DNA of 64,000 nucleotides from Nigrospora sphaerica (GCA_018287875.1 JAGVVL010000017.1:3472001-3536000); one strand, 5' to 3'; shown: positions 21,801 through 32,945, counted from the first letter of the stretch. The notes: generated by a model not told the origin, from the letters alone. Translations and numbers: made by a program.

Positions 21801-21969
21801 CAGGGCCTTTTATTTCTACGAAGTTGATCTAGCTAGGACTGATCTGTCCGAAGGGTAGTCGTCTACTGGCTGCACTTTCTAGGCGACTGTTTTATATATA
21901 GTGTTAATTTATTCGGTTATTCCGTTCTTATGGGCGCAGCTTAAGTGACACTCTTATTATCGTGAAGTG
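18833..21969 (-). pseudogene. Ty3/gypsy family D pol, RT to integrase, RIP-decayed
   Basis: Reading leftward from 21969, the frame shows RT motifs (WFVVAKKDSNVRLINS at about 21400, FFFNDVLV near 21060) and the RT-RNase H connection (LRSFLGLAGCFRAWI, about 20790). RNase H follows (FYLQTDTSSISWGAEL, about 20570), then an integrase-like region. The end near 18850 reads IGPYKIEEIILYNYFKL and FHGDQLKAF, typical of the end of gypsy integrase. TAA/TAG stops are frequent. The gag-protease half that belongs with it lies at 43913-46995, moved there by the inversion. The element that separates them is the chromovirus with AAGTG duplications. Confidence 0.8.
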
Positions 21970-22183
21970 TGTTACGGCATGGGTACATAGGTACAAGGGC
22001 ATGGCAACGCATGGACGACTTACCGCTGCCTGGCGGTACGTACCGCCGCTCGCTGGATATATTCCTGCCAAACAGTGACTGAGAGGAGCCTGTTCCTCTT
22101 CTTTTCCTCTTCACCTGTAGTTTTCGCATCTCAATAGAACCCTTGGGTCATCAACAGATTCTTCGTTCCTTGAACCGTGACAC
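21970..22183 (+). repeat. 5' LTR of chromovirus copy A
   Basis: A 214-bp LTR begins TGTTACGGCATGGG and ends GAACCGTGACA. It matches the LTRs at 35905-36120, 43555-43770 and 46996-47208 in complement. It contains the palindromic GGCGGTACGTACCGCC block shared by the family. Confidence 0.9.
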
Positions 22184-22250
22184 AACTACAGGTCTCCTCA
22201 TCCGCCTAGGAAGGCTTCTATCAATATCCCAAACCCCACATACACCGCTG

Positions 22251-25023
22251 AGATGCCGGCCAAACGGGGTGGATCCCTCCACCGGATCACAGAAACTCAC
22301 AAGGATAACCCCGACAATACCCGTGAGGGTTCCGCCGAGACGAATAACACCAGCGACGTTAACGACACCGAGTCCAGATTCGTCTAAGAGCGCCACAGAC
22401 GCCTTAAGCTAAAGAGACAAATAATGGATCTCCAATAGCAGATAGCTACCTTAATCTGGCAGACAGCAGGAAGTACCTAAAGCACACTACCGCCTGTGCT
22501 TCCTAATGTTGAGGGCTCCCGACTAGAGGTTGAGCGCCTCCCTGACCCCCCGGTTTTCTATAACTAGAAGTTTAAGGACACCGTTAAGTTCGAGACTTGG
22601 TTTCGCCAGGTTAAAAACAAGATTCTGGTGAACGCTTCCCGTTTCCCCACGGACCTCTCTTAACAGGCCTATATCGAAGGTCGCTTAGGTAGAGATGCCA
22701 GCGATAATCTTTAACCTTACCTTTAAGACACGCACCCTAACCCGATCTAGTTGTACCAGGCCTTAATATCGCATCTTTGGCAGCAGTACTATGACCTTAA
22801 CTAAATGGAGGCCGCCTCCTTAGAATTCGAGAACCTTTATATGACTGCGGGAATAGATTTCTAAGTTTTTAAGAACAAGTTCCTTTGACTTGCCAGCGAA
22901 ACTGGCTAAGTTAAGACGGATTAGAAGCGCCTCTTTAACCGAAAGCTTACAACGGAGTTACAAACGGCCCTTGCCTCCTCCTATATTAAGAGCAGCATTG
23001 GATTTGATACGTTCATAACCGAGGCCGCCTAGATCGCTCTGGTCCTCCAGTCTGCTAAGAGTGACGACCCTGGACGTCGCACGAACCGCGGAAACCGTGG
23101 CGGCACTCGCCGAACCCCTATCCCCGCCGTCGACCAGTCGGAGTCTGCCAAGCTATCGGAGAAGCGTTACACTACCTCAACCCTAGCACGTCAACATGGA
23201 CCCGACAAGCTCCGACGCCTTTTGGAGAACCGACTCTATCTTAACTGTGAAAAGCCTGGCCACTACGCCAATAACTACTTGGAGAAGCAAGTCAATATCG
23301 ACCGCTCGAACTATATCAACGCTTTAGTCAGCTAGTGGACAGGAGCTCCCCGTCCCTATTCGAACGCCGATAGTCTTACGACCGAGATTCCTAACTCCGA
23401 CTAAGTCGAAGATATCACGGATTCGAAAAGCTAGATACCCTTAAATAAGTGGACTCCGATTTAAGGGAAGTCGTCGATATTAAGAACACATAGGATAAGC
23501 GATCCTCTAGTTTTTTAAGTAAGCACCTAAAGGGAAGACCGTTTACCTTCCCCTATACTATAGCTTATAATAGATCGTCTCTTTCCGCCTATGCCCTTAT
23601 CGACACCGGAGTAAGCGGATACCTGTTTATAAACGTGGCCTTCGCTTAAAGGCTCCTCCGATACCTACACCTCCTTACCGTTTGTGACTTTCATCCTTAA
23701 CCTGTCGGCGGATTCGACAGTACCTTATCGCAACTGGTGGACATTGCCCTACTAGGACACTTCTAAATCTAGAGCCGTCTCACCACCCGAACCCATTTTT
23801 TAGTCCTTAATATACGCCACGACGTGATAGTCAGTCGCAAATAGTTGGAAACACACGATATAACGCTGGATATTCGCTGCCGTCGTCTTCTCTTTCCTAA
23901 GGAATGGACCCCCCAGTATATGGAATATTATGTCGCTATAGACTAAGCCGGATAGCTTCTATAAAACCCTACCTTTAATACAAACGCTTAACGCCGCAAG
24001 TAAAAGATGGCTATAGAAGACCAGCGACGCCTAGTAGGCCGAAGATCACGATATCCGGATCCTTTGGTTATCTGCAGTCCATATGCGACCGACACCGATC
24101 GTAAGAAGTCGCCACCGATAATTCGATGTGAGAAAATCCTGACATGATCTATAGCCACTCGTGCGCAGGGACAACGAAACGATGAAGGCATCGCGAAGAT
24201 AAAACGCACGTTAGCTAAACTAACCGACGTGCCCCCACTATCGCTGATACCGCCACCGAGGGCACCGTCGTCCCTAATGGAACGCGACTCTCAAGGACCC
24301 TTTATCCGACGCCGGAGCTCGGCAGGAAGTTTTAAAGAACGCATCGACGTCGCTTTTATCTCCACACCGGCGATGGAAATGTCCTACCGCCGAAACCCTC
24401 AAGATTGGCACGTCATTAGCCTCCACGCGATAAACAAGATTATCCTCGAGAAGTAAACGTCACGAGGGGACGTGTTACCCTCGGACTCGGACACTCTTCG
24501 CGAAAAAGCATTACAAATGGTACCAAAGCAATACTATAAGTACTTAAATGTGTTCAGCAAGTTCGAGTCCGATAAGTTACCACCGTATCGCACCTGCGAC
24601 CATAAGATCATCCTAAATAATGACGCTAAGCTAGACGAGCTCCTAGGATACTCGGGCTTACGGAAGATGTCGCTTAAAGAAATGGAGACATACTGGAAGT
24701 ACGTGACCGAGAACTTAGCAAAGGGATTCATCGAGCTAAGTGAAGCGCCTTAAGCGGCACCAATCCTCTTCGTGCCTAAAGGGAATAGAGGACTACGCCT
24801 CTACATGGACTTCAGAAAGCTCAACTCTGTCACTTGTAAAGACCGACACCCACTTCCCTTAATCGAGGAGACTATAGCCTGGATTTCTAAGGCAAAGGTC
24901 TTTATAAAGCTGGACATCCGATAAATATTCCACCGGATCCGAATAGCGCCAGGATTAGAAGAGTTAACAGCGTTCCGTACCTGTTATAGCACCTTTCAGT
25001 ATAACGTACTCCTATTCGGATTA
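22251..25023 (+). pseudogene. chromovirus gag-pol, N-terminal part, RIP-decayed
   Basis: From MPAKRGGSLHRITETHKDN the frame continues through gag to a decayed zinc knuckle (NCEKPGHYANNY, near 23250). The aspartic protease is visible as ALIDTGVSGYLF (near 23595). The RT N-terminal part follows (LFVPKGNRGLRLYMDFRKLN near 24765). Many Gln and Trp codons are TAA/TAG, so no full polyprotein can be made. The frame stops at the Fot-like insertion right after the YNVLLFGL block of RT. Confidence 0.88.
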
Positions 25024-26884
25024 AGTTCGAGGACCCCCATTTGGCCCCCCCCCACATTTGGCCCCCCCAAAATATTCACCGCTATCCCAGCCACCCGAAT
25101 TAATATCTTCTATTTCTTCGCCAATTTTACTTCGAATTAGCTATAATTTAATTTAGAAGTATAATAAATAAAGATGAAGCCATATAACGAACAAGATCTA
25201 CAAGGTGCTCTCGATGCCGTCGCTAGTGGAGCTTCAATCTATCAATCCGCTTAAGAATATAGGATACCAAGGTCGACACTTCGGAACCGAATTAAAGGGC
25301 ATCAACGCAGGTCAGAAGCTTTCGCATACCAGCAGAGGCTTAGACCAGTCCAGGAAGAGCTACTTACGACTTGGATCCTAACCCAAGCTGCCCTAGGGCT
25401 TCCGCCTTCACACGCCCAAGTTAAGGAGTTCGCCGAACGTATCCTCCGGGCTCAAGGCGACAGCGAGCCACTTGGAAAGAGGTGGCTACAGGCCTTCCTA
25501 CGTAGGAACCCAGCTATACAGGTCCAGAAGAGCCGGTCTATCGACTCGCAGCGTGTTAATGGCGCCTTAGTCGAGGTAATTCGCTTATAGTTCCGATATC
25601 TTCAGCTACCGGAGATCCAGAAGGTGAAGCCAGCTAACCGCTACAACATAGATGAAGCAGGACTCCTAGAAGGTGCTGGATCGAACGGTCTAGTACTTGG
25701 AGGTTCAGAAAAACACTCAGTCCGAAAGAAACAGCCTGGTTCTCGTGCTTGGACCTCCTTCGTTGAATGCATCTCCGCTTAAGGCCATGCCCTTCCCCCC
25801 TTGGTCATTTTTAAGGGCAAGACAGTTCAACAGCAATGGTTTCCACTCGATTTAAGCTATTTCGGAGGCTGGCAGTTCACTGCAACTGAAAACGGATGGA
25901 TTACAGACCAAACAGCGCTCGAGTGGCTCGAGAAAGTCTTTATCCCGAATACTGCCCCCGAGGACCCTTCCGAGCACCGCCTACTCGTTATGGACGGCCA
26001 TGGCAGCCACACAACCACTGATTTTATGTTCCAATGCTTCTCGTATAGGATATATCTTCTTTTCTTGCCTCTTCATACCTCTCACGTTCTTCAACCTCTC
26101 AATTTAGCCGTTTTCAGTTCTTTAAAATCGGCGTACCGGAAAGAGCTCGGATTTCTAACTTAATTAACGGACTCAACGGTAGTTGGCAAGCGAAATTTCC
26201 TTACCTGCTATCAGAAGGCTCGTTTAGCCGGGCTTACTAGTCAGAATATCCGGAATAGGTGGAAAGCAGCCGGTCTTTGGCCAGTGAGTATGGCCAAACC
26301 GCTTCTAAGCTGGAATCTGGTTTAAAATACACACTAAACAACACCCGATACAACAAAATCAAAGCAATCCTACTCGAACAGAGCCTTCTTAACACCCCCA
26401 AAGAGATCCCATACTTCTACAGTGGTTTGGTCGACTCCAAAGAAGACGTCAGACTTTAAAGATCAAGTACAACTTTCGAACCAGCTAGCGGAACACTCAA
26501 CCACACAACGGTTACTCTTCCGGAAGATCCAAAAGGCCTTTAATAAGAAGAATGTCCAATTAGCTACTGCGCAAAGGCAAATTCAGGCTCTCGAAGCTAG
26601 GATTGAGACTATGAAACCAAGGAAGAGGAAGAAGGTGGATTTGAGCCCTAATTCGAAGTTCGCGAACATCGAAGACATCTACCGAGCTCAATTAGCGGTC
26701 GGCGAGGCTGAAAGTGGTCTAGATCAAGAGAGCGATAGCGAAAGCCTAAGTGAGGCTGGTTCTTGTATCCTGGTTGTTATGAATTAGGAATATGTAGTCG
26801 GTTGAAGTAGCAAGGTTGATTTTCGTACGATTAAGCTAAGGGGGGCCAAATGTGGGGGGGGGGCCAAATGGGGGTCCTCTAACT
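25024..26884 (+). mobile_element. Fot/pogo-like DNA transposon, copy 2 (left inversion breakpoint)
   Basis: A 1861-bp element with TA on both sides (25022-25023, 26885-26886). Its ends are AGTTCGAGGACCCCC and the complement of AGTTAGAGGACCCCC. Each end holds two ATTTGGCC-type submotifs. The left flank is chromovirus pol; the right flank is a P450 gene. An element inserted at one site cannot have such flanks without rearrangement. It is nearly identical to copy 4 at 50093-51952, which lies in the opposite orientation. Confidence 0.93.
25174..26787 (+). pseudogene. Fot-like transposase, copy 2
   Basis: The frame MKPYNEQDLQGAL runs to a TAG at 26785-26787 with a handful of nonsense codons (for example in QSA-stop-EYRIP). 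Segments 25801-26163 and 26422-26787 are open. The domains are the N-terminal HTH, CENP-B-type domain and DDE domain with DEAG and MDGHGS. The third acidic residue is Asn (LQPLNLAVF, against LQPLDLAVF in copies 1 and 3), so catalysis would be lost even without the stops. The C-terminal region is charged (PRKRKKVDL, a likely nuclear signal). Confidence 0.9.
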
Positions 26885-27636
26885 TATATCGAAGACAAGA
26901 TAGGCGTCTGAACCCTAAGTCAGATGCGTTCTGTCCAATGGTTAACGCATATAGGTAAGCGGTACTCACACCAGTTGGAGACATTTACAGGCACCCCTTG
27001 TAACGCATTTATTTCCATGACGGAAATGAAATTTTGCACTTGCAGCTTCATCAAACCCTCAAATCGGCGCATTGCACTGTTCGTGAAGAGGTACCACAGC
27101 GCCGGTCGTTGGCGAAGATGTGCAGCGTTCAGGGCAAGGCTCACACTCGTCCCTCCGTCGATTGCGCCTACCGCCCCGAGGAATATAGGACTTTTCTCCA
27201 TGTTCAAGCCACCTTTCTGTCGTTGCCTTTAGCTAACATCCCAAAAGTGGATTGAATGTGGGGAGACTTACTCTCAAACGATAGATGTCTTGGCGGGCGC
27301 CGGTGCTAAGAAAACTGATCTCATTGGGAGACACACGAACCTCAGGGCCATATTTCTCATGCAATGTTTGGTAGTAGACATGCTGGTCACCCATTACCAG
27401 AGCCAATGCCGCAAGCACCTCGGTGAGGTTGTTGATCCAGGGACCAGGGATCGAGCGAAGACGGTGAAATCGCCGTTTCCAGAAGATCTGGGCGACGCCG
27501 GTCACGGCGGCCTTAGTGCGCTCAGCATGAAAGGCAATAAACGACCACTATTGGAAATTTTACTCATCATCACGGCGATTACTAAAATCAAGGCAGCATC
27601 GTCCTCCATAATTGCAACGAGGAAAAGTGTCAACAT
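26885..27636 (-). pseudogene. cytochrome P450, 5' half, cut by inversion
   Basis: Minus-strand exons: up to 27272 (with RSIPGPWINNL, the proline-rich hinge, and YGPEVRVSPNEIS), then 27216-26970 and 26907-26885. The introns (27217-27271 and 26908-26969) have GTAAGT and GTGAGT donors. Exon 2 carries EKSPIFLGAVGAIDGG and NSAMRRFEGLMKLQVQ, typical of fungal trichothecene-type P450s. Coding ends at the transposon with VFDI. The missing remainder, beginning MGDLCFAEPFG, starts at 51955 on the plus strand. The N-terminal membrane anchor is unclear: an ATG at 27634-27636 needs a very short intron or a frameshift to reach the conserved frame. Confidence 0.88.
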
Positions 27637-28299
27637 GTCGGTGAATATGGATGTCAGTGTCTCAAAATTTGTATGTTGTGCGTGTGCGGCCTAAATTCCT
27701 GAACGTGCCGGCCAGTATACGACAGGAATGGTTCAAAACGTGTGGGTACTTGGCGGCCTCTGGACATAAGAAGCTTTTGCGACATTTGTTTCGCGAAGCG
27801 TGAAGCGGAGGACAACCGATTGCTGCCAAGCGGAGCGGGGGAAGTCGGCGGTGATTGTGATCAGTGGCAGAAAGCTCGTTACAACTTGCTTACACCCGGG
27901 AAATTACTGATACTGCACCCTTAAGCATATATTCGTATCCGAGGCCGCTGGCACATTCTTTGAAAGATGCTTGGACGCATGTGAGGAGAGAGATTGAATG
28001 GTAGCCCGTAATGTGCTCAAATGCCCTCACCACGACGTGTGTGGAGGTCTCCTTGCAGCGATGGTGCAACTCGCTTGTAACTGACTCGGTGCCGAAACAG
28101 GAAGTCAAGCTCCTAATGGATTAGGCTCCGCGACGGAATTAAAGCTTTTTTTTGTTGGTCCATCCGATCCTCGGGCGTGCATTAGTGGAAAGGGGCTTTC
28201 AAGGCCGCCAAAATAAACATGAGCGATTTCTTTGCATGTGAGAATCATATCATGCTCTCATACTCATATCATTTCAACGGGCCACGCAACGACCCAAAC
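27637..28299. promoter_or_regulatory. divergent intergenic region, P450 5' half / methyltransferase
   Basis: About 660 bp between the start of the split P450 (-) and the methyltransferase (+). Small ORFs here have no recognisable product. It is presumed to hold both promoters; no motif stood out. Confidence 0.35.
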
Positions 28300-29136
28300 A
28301 TGGCTGATACTAAGGAACTTGCCCAGACTTATACCACAGTCAACAACACACAGTATGACGCCGGTCTCTTCCTCCTGAAAGAACTCAGACTAGAAAGCGG
28401 CATGGGCGTCCTGGACGTCGGCTGCGGGCCTGGCAACATCACGTCCTACCTGGCCAACGTGGTCGGCGAGTCTGGGGAGGTCGTCGGCATCGACCCCAGT
28501 GCCGAGCGCATCACCCTGGCGCGGGAGAAGACAGTGACGATTGCCAACAGCGGCGGCCCGGGGACGTGCATCGCGTTCCACGTGGGTGGCGCCGAGGACC
28601 TCTCGCGCTTCGCGACGGCCAGCTTCGACGCTGTATACTGCAACTCGACGCTGCACTGGGTGGCGGACCAGGCAGGCGCGCTGCGCGAGTTCGCGCGTGT
28701 GCTCCGCCCCGGCGGTCGGCTCGGTGTCTCGGGTCAGTCGGGCGACTTCGCCGCCGCGCACGAGACTATCCGGGCAGCTGTGCTCGGCCGCACGCCGTAC
28801 AACGCCTACAACCACGATGTCGGAGCGCCCCACTTTCTCAAGCAGCTGGACATGGCCACGCTCCTGGACGCCGCCGGCTTCGGAACCCGACGCTTCACCA
28901 TCAACACCATCTACAAGTCAGTCGCCAACGGGGACGAGATGGTTTCGTGGCTGGAGAGCAGCTCCTCTGGGGGCACGTACGGAGGGATTCCGGTCGACAT
29001 GCGGCCGGAGGCTCGCAGGGAGATGGTGAGGGAGTGGGACAAGCTTGCCACAGAAGAAGGAATTACGATGCAGCTAGACCTGCTCGTCACTGTGGCTACA
29101 AAGCCCCTCATCATAGCTACCAAGGTAGTTGCCTAA
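28300..29136 (+). CDS. class I SAM-dependent methyltransferase
   Basis: An intronless protein of 278 residues from the ATG at 28300 (MADTKELAQTY). An in-frame ATG at 28219 would add 27 residues of no evident homology. Motif I is VLDVGCGPGNIT, the acidic strand-2 residue follows in VVGIDPSAE, and the later motifs read FDAVYCNSTLHWV and RVLRPGGRLGVSG. This is the UbiE/arsenite-methyltransferase-like fold acting on small molecules in the cytosol. The acceptor cannot be predicted. It is divergent from the P450 and near opine-dehydrogenase-like and MFS genes, so a role in one small-molecule pathway is plausible. The gene is intact and GC-rich, without RIP signs. Confidence 0.88.
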   Translation: MADTKELAQTYTTVNNTQYDAGLFLLKELRLESGMGVLDVGCGPGNITSYLANVVGESGEVVGIDPSAERITLAREKTVTIANSGGPGTCIAFHVGGAEDLSRFATASFDAVYCNSTLHWVADQAGALREFARVLRPGGRLGVSGQSGDFAAAHETIRAAVLGRTPYNAYNHDVGAPHFLKQLDMATLLDAAGFGTRRFTINTIYKSVANGDEMVSWLESSSSGGTYGGIPVDMRPEARREMVREWDKLATEEGITMQLDLLVTVATKPLIIATKVVA

Positions 29137-29396
29137 ACAGACTATGCCGACCGTAACTTCTGCCCCTCCAACCCATTTAGCCAGTAAACACGAAAAGTGG
29201 CGTCAAACTTTTGCCTGTGAAATATGTTGTGGCATCTAGACTGAACCTTCTTCGTAACCCCAGATTCCATGATGGTAAGCGACGTGTGTAAACGTTTACG
29301 GCAGCACCACGTGTCCCTTGTGAGCTTATGCACGAAGTACATGGGCCCACAAAATTTGGCGTGAGCCTTTTTGAGCATGTTTATATTTTAGCACCC

Positions 29397-29476
29397 AGGG
29401 GGTCCGAGATAGAAATGGCTCAACTACACCAGGAAACTAGCCATTCTAGTTGAGCCATTTCTATCTTGGACCCCTG
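29397..29476. mobile_element. 80-bp foldback MITE-like element
   Basis: Two 30-bp arms (AGGGGGTCCGAGATAGAAAT... and its complement) pair almost perfectly around a loop of about 20 bp. The arms differ by one base and one extra G. The element is flanked by GCACCC on both sides (29391-29396 and 29477-29482), a candidate 6-bp target duplication. No coding capacity. The parent family is not visible in this window. Confidence 0.65.
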
Positions 29477-29743
29477 GCACCCATATTAATACTCAATATG
29501 ACGCACTTCACCAGGCCCGCTATTGTACGTACCGGCTCCGTTTATATGCAGCGCTAGCGACCGTTTGAAGCGCCCTGTCAGGTGCATTCCTCTACAACTG
29601 GTGAACTGGAGCCGAAATTCCAGGGAAGTAACCCGTTTTTAAACGGCAGTATCATCTTATTGCTATACACGCTGGATACTGGTACGATACATCAGGTTTT
29701 TTTTTATGAAGCCGCGGGCACATGTGCTTTTGTTGTTCATCCA

Positions 29744-30690
29744 ATGGAGCCGAATCGCACAACTCTGCCCTCTACCACTGTTGCACCTGACGATGGCGCA
29801 GCCAGTAGTGCAACCACTCCTGTTTGGTGGGAGGAGCCTGAGGAGGAGGATCCTGCAAACCCCCTAAATTGGCACCAGAGGAAAAATGGGCCAACATACT
29901 GACCATCTCCGTTCTCGGCTTCCTCGTGTAAGTTGCAGAGCTATCATACGCCTGAGATATACTAACCTGTATATTTCGTCTTATCTCACGGCGGGGTCGA
30001 CTTTTAGAAAGAGTATCTTCCGCCCGATCAAGATGCTGCTCTGTTGCCCCATCGTCACCATCATGTGCACTTATGTTGCCATTCACTACGGTACTCTCTA
30101 TCTCCTCTTCTACACGTACTCTTTCGTGTTCCAGGAGGTGTACGACTTCTCGACCATAGGTTCTGGCTTGGTGTTTGTTGCCGGAGGCCTGGGAACGTTA
30201 GCAGGGCTCCTGTACATCGGCTACTTCAGCGATCGCAACGTCCAGAGCCTTATTGCGTCGGGGAAGCCCGTCCTGCCTGAAGTTCGACTGTCTCTCGTCA
30301 TCAAACTGCCGGGGGCCTTGTCGTTCCCGTTCGGTTTCTTTATCTTCGGTTGGAGCACTGAGGCGCGCCTCCACTGGATCGTGCCCCAGATCGGGACCGC
30401 CATTACTGGGTTCGGTTCCATCCTGAATTTTGTGGCCGTGCAGACCTACCTGATCGATACTTTTGAGGGTCATGCTGCTAGCGTCGTAGGTGCCAATGCT
30501 GTGCTACGGGGTCTCTCTTGGGCCTTGCTTCCACTAGGGGGGTTGGGTCTGTACAATTTGCTGGGATGGGGGTGGGGGAATAGTATATTGGGGTTTGTGG
30601 CACTGCTGTTTACACCATTACCTTAGATAATTGCTTCACGGGGCCCGAGACTTCGGGAGATGAAAAGCAATAAGATCAACTTATAATCTA
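29744..30690 (+). pseudogene. MFS transporter, internally deleted and frameshifted
   Basis: The N-terminus MEPNRTTLPSTTVAPDDG and VWWEEPEEEDPANPLNW is typical of DHA1-type fungal drug/polyamine transporters. A one-base loss in an A run near 29882 moves the next segment (WANILTISVLGFLV, TM1) to another frame. After about 100 bp the sequence resumes at the central loop (FRKSIFRPIKMLLC, near 30003). It runs through TM7-12 to 30626, so about five membrane segments (TM2-TM6) are missing. The end has TAG where Trp is expected (FTPLP-stop). Originally it would have exported a small molecule at the plasma membrane; it lies between methyltransferase and opine-dehydrogenase-like genes. Confidence 0.8.
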
Positions 30691-31028
30691 TATAAGGCTG
30701 CAACTTGGTTCCAGCTTCGGTAGCCTGACGAATCTTGTACAAGGCCGCCCGTTTAAAAATATCAGAAACAACTAAACGCTCGGCATCAGTGGTGACACGG
30801 AAAGATTATGCCCTGCAGGGTGAATACAAGCCTAGACATCACAACGGCACGTAAACGGGAATCCAGATAGTACCCGGGGTCGATTGCTTCTAATACTTTT
30901 GGGTTACTTCGATCAGAAATATGCACTAGGCATTCAATATAAGGCTTCGGTAATAATATACTTCATGCGCGCTATAACTTCGATTTCTAAGATGAAAACA
31001 CGTACACAGAGTCTTATTTTCGAAACAG
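30691..31028. other. intergenic; nothing recognised
   Basis: Convergent 3' flanks of the decayed MFS gene and the minus-strand opine-dehydrogenase-like gene. AT-rich, with no repeat or gene seen. Confidence 0.4.
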
Positions 31029-32162
31029 CTATAGCCGGCTTTCATGTTGAGTGATAAACGGGCTCAATCTTGAAATCAACTCTTCCCGCGGCAGTTTATC
31101 CAAGTTCAACTTCCTCAGATTTCTGCCCGTTTCCGTGAAGTTCTGCCCCGTCGCCATCTCGGCTAAAAGTATGATGGCGGCAATAGGCGAGGCATCGATA
31201 CCCAGCGCCTCTGCCAGTGCACACCACGGCACCAGCAGGTCTGGCACATCCTCTGCGACGTTGCGGTGGGCGGCGAAGGCGGTGGGAGCGTGCAGGCGAT
31301 TGTGAGGCGGTGACTGGCGCGCCAGTGAGACGAGGTCGGGGAAGGCTTGCCCGTAGCACGCGTTGGAGACGGCGAGGGCTGAGGGGAGTTGCAGGCCTAT
31401 TGCAGCTCCGACGGCGACGCGCACACCGTCGACTGCTGTCATGGCGCGCGCCACAGCCGATGTCAGGCCATCATGGTACAGCAGGAAGTCGCCCCCGGTG
31501 CTTTCAATCCGGCCCGCGTTCATAAGCATCATGATCGGGTGGAAGACACCATTGATGTTGGCCAAGCACGCCTCAACCACGTTTTGGCACCACCGCAGCG
31601 TTATGCCGGCTGGGAAACAATCTTGCACCACCTCACGGAGCCGCCACACTGCTGCAGCTGACGCCGCCGTCTCGTCGTCGGAGGGGCTGTGCAGTGGCGC
31701 GACTAGGATGGATTTCTTGCGGCCCAGGACGTGTAGGCGACCCTGCTCCATCCGACATGAGTACGGTGAGATGTTGGCCTCTAAGATGTTTCCCACTTCC
31801 ATGCTGGCATGCTTGACGAAAGAAACAAGGTTGCCGGGGATGGCGACCAGCATGTGCTGACGAAGGTCGTATGCCTCCAATTCCCTCAGAATTGTTTCCT
31901 GACCGGTCGACGGCACCGTGAGGAATATGACGCGCGAAAAGGTGATAACCTCGGACATGTCTGTTGTCACGGGGATATCTAGGAAGCCTTCCATGATTCC
32001 GCTTATCCAGAGGCCGTTGTTTTCTCTCACCTCGTCCGCGTGCCGCGTATGGGTGGGGTGAGAATACAACAGGACGTCCCTCCCCTGCTGGACGAAGTCT
32101 GCTGCCAGGGCGAAACCGGCGGGTCCCGCGCCGATAATAGATACGTGTTGATGAAGCTCCAT
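31029..32162 (-). CDS. opine dehydrogenase-like NAD(P)-dependent oxidoreductase
   Basis: An intronless 377-residue protein. The start at 32162 (MELHQHVSIIGAGPAGFALA) places the dinucleotide-binding GxGxxG near the N-terminus; the open frame extends 70 codons upstream without conserved sequence. After the Rossmann domain (to about residue 170) comes the helical octopine-dehydrogenase domain, seen in NINGVFHPIMMLMNAGRIE and LLYHDGLTSAVARAMTAVD. This family joins an amino acid to an alpha-keto acid by reductive amination (octopine, nopaline, staphylopine and relatives). The catalytic His expected ahead of the NxxxHP segment is present (FHP). It is divergent from a metalloreductase 783 bp away. 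Substrates unknown; an NADP-binding relative with another reaction is possible. Confidence 0.82.
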   Translation of the reverse strand: MELHQHVSIIGAGPAGFALAADFVQQGRDVLLYSHPTHTRHADEVRENNGLWISGIMEGFLDIPVTTDMSEVITFSRVIFLTVPSTGQETILRELEAYDLRQHMLVAIPGNLVSFVKHASMEVGNILEANISPYSCRMEQGRLHVLGRKKSILVAPLHSPSDDETAASAAAVWRLREVVQDCFPAGITLRWCQNVVEACLANINGVFHPIMMLMNAGRIESTGGDFLLYHDGLTSAVARAMTAVDGVRVAVGAAIGLQLPSALAVSNACYGQAFPDLVSLARQSPPHNRLHAPTAFAAHRNVAEDVPDLLVPWCALAEALGIDASPIAAIILLAEMATGQNFTETGRNLRKLNLDKLPREELISRLSPFITQHESRL

Positions 32163-32945
32163 GTCGTCCCAAGGCCCAACTATTGATGAATTTTCAAAAT
32201 AGGAGACCGTGCGAAGGGGAGTCAGGAGCCGGCTTTTATCCGACCCTTTCTCGTGGAGAAAAGGAAACGATGAGATGAACTCTAAACAATTATATTGTCC
32301 GATAAAAGCCCATTGCACGACACTCGTCACTTGCAGTCTATATACTAGGTACGAGAGGGTGAAACTTCCCACCCCAGGGCTTCTAACTCATTGGGGAATA
32401 TCTCTCTCCAAAACCCTGCGAGATATTAGTGTGTAACAGTGCCACCCGGTAGTAAAATGGGGACCAGAATGGAGGACCCGTGCAAAGGCGACAGGGCCAA
32501 GTGAGTATGCAGAGTCGTCGCGTTAGTAATCCATGAACGGCGGTTCACCTCACTGGCGTGGCACTTGGTTGACCCACCCGAAGCGAACGGCGTGCTCTAA
32601 CTTGCGCAAACTTGCTCAAACATCCGCATCCATAATAAGCGATGGAACAGGGGTCCGGTTGAATCCATTCAGTACCAGATGATGAGCCTTGCGGTAGCTG
32701 AGCTGGTTGCAATTAGCCACCGAATCATCTTGCCACGGTCTGTTTTGAGAGTGTTCCAGGCGTTGGTAAAAAGCTTATTAGCAATCGTTTTTATCGACCC
32801 CGCTGCATGCACGGTGGCCTCGCCTCCGTAACCCCAAAGGCATCCATCTTCACCTTCTTATTCTATCAAGTTCAGGTGGTACCACTTGGCACTGAGCTAT
32901 CCGTTTTCACTCCGTTGCTTCGATATTCGAGCAAACCGGCTAACC
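32163..32945. promoter_or_regulatory. shared divergent promoter, opine-DH-like / metalloreductase
   Basis: 783 bp between two intact divergent genes. TATATA lies near 32339, on the opine-dehydrogenase side. No gene is supported within. Co-regulation, for example by metal status, is an inference from layout. Confidence 0.35.

Larger units (their letters stand above)
21970..25023 (+). mobile_element. chromovirus copy A: 5' half (5' LTR, gag, PR, part of RT)
   Basis: It begins with a full LTR and runs through gag and protease into RT, stopping at a TA (25022-25023) where Fot-like copy 2 starts. The expected continuation of RT is not to the right of that transposon but at 50092 reading leftward. 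The left flank is AAGTG (21965-21969). The same five bases, as complement, flank the 3' LTR at 46996, so this is half of one element split by an inversion. Confidence 0.9.

Noticed and set aside
28390..28833. Long antisense frames opposite the methyltransferase
   Set aside because: They are GC-rich shadows of a real gene with clear SAM-binding motifs; no domain on the other strand.
29397..29476. Rho-independent-style terminator
   Set aside because: Fungal polymerase II genes do not use such terminators, the arms are much longer than needed, and flanking 6-bp repeats favour a mobile element.
32163..32372. 70-residue N-terminal extension of the opine-dehydrogenase-like protein
   Set aside because: The Rossmann motif normally lies at the very N-terminus, so the ATG at 32162 is preferred; the extension has no conserved sequence.
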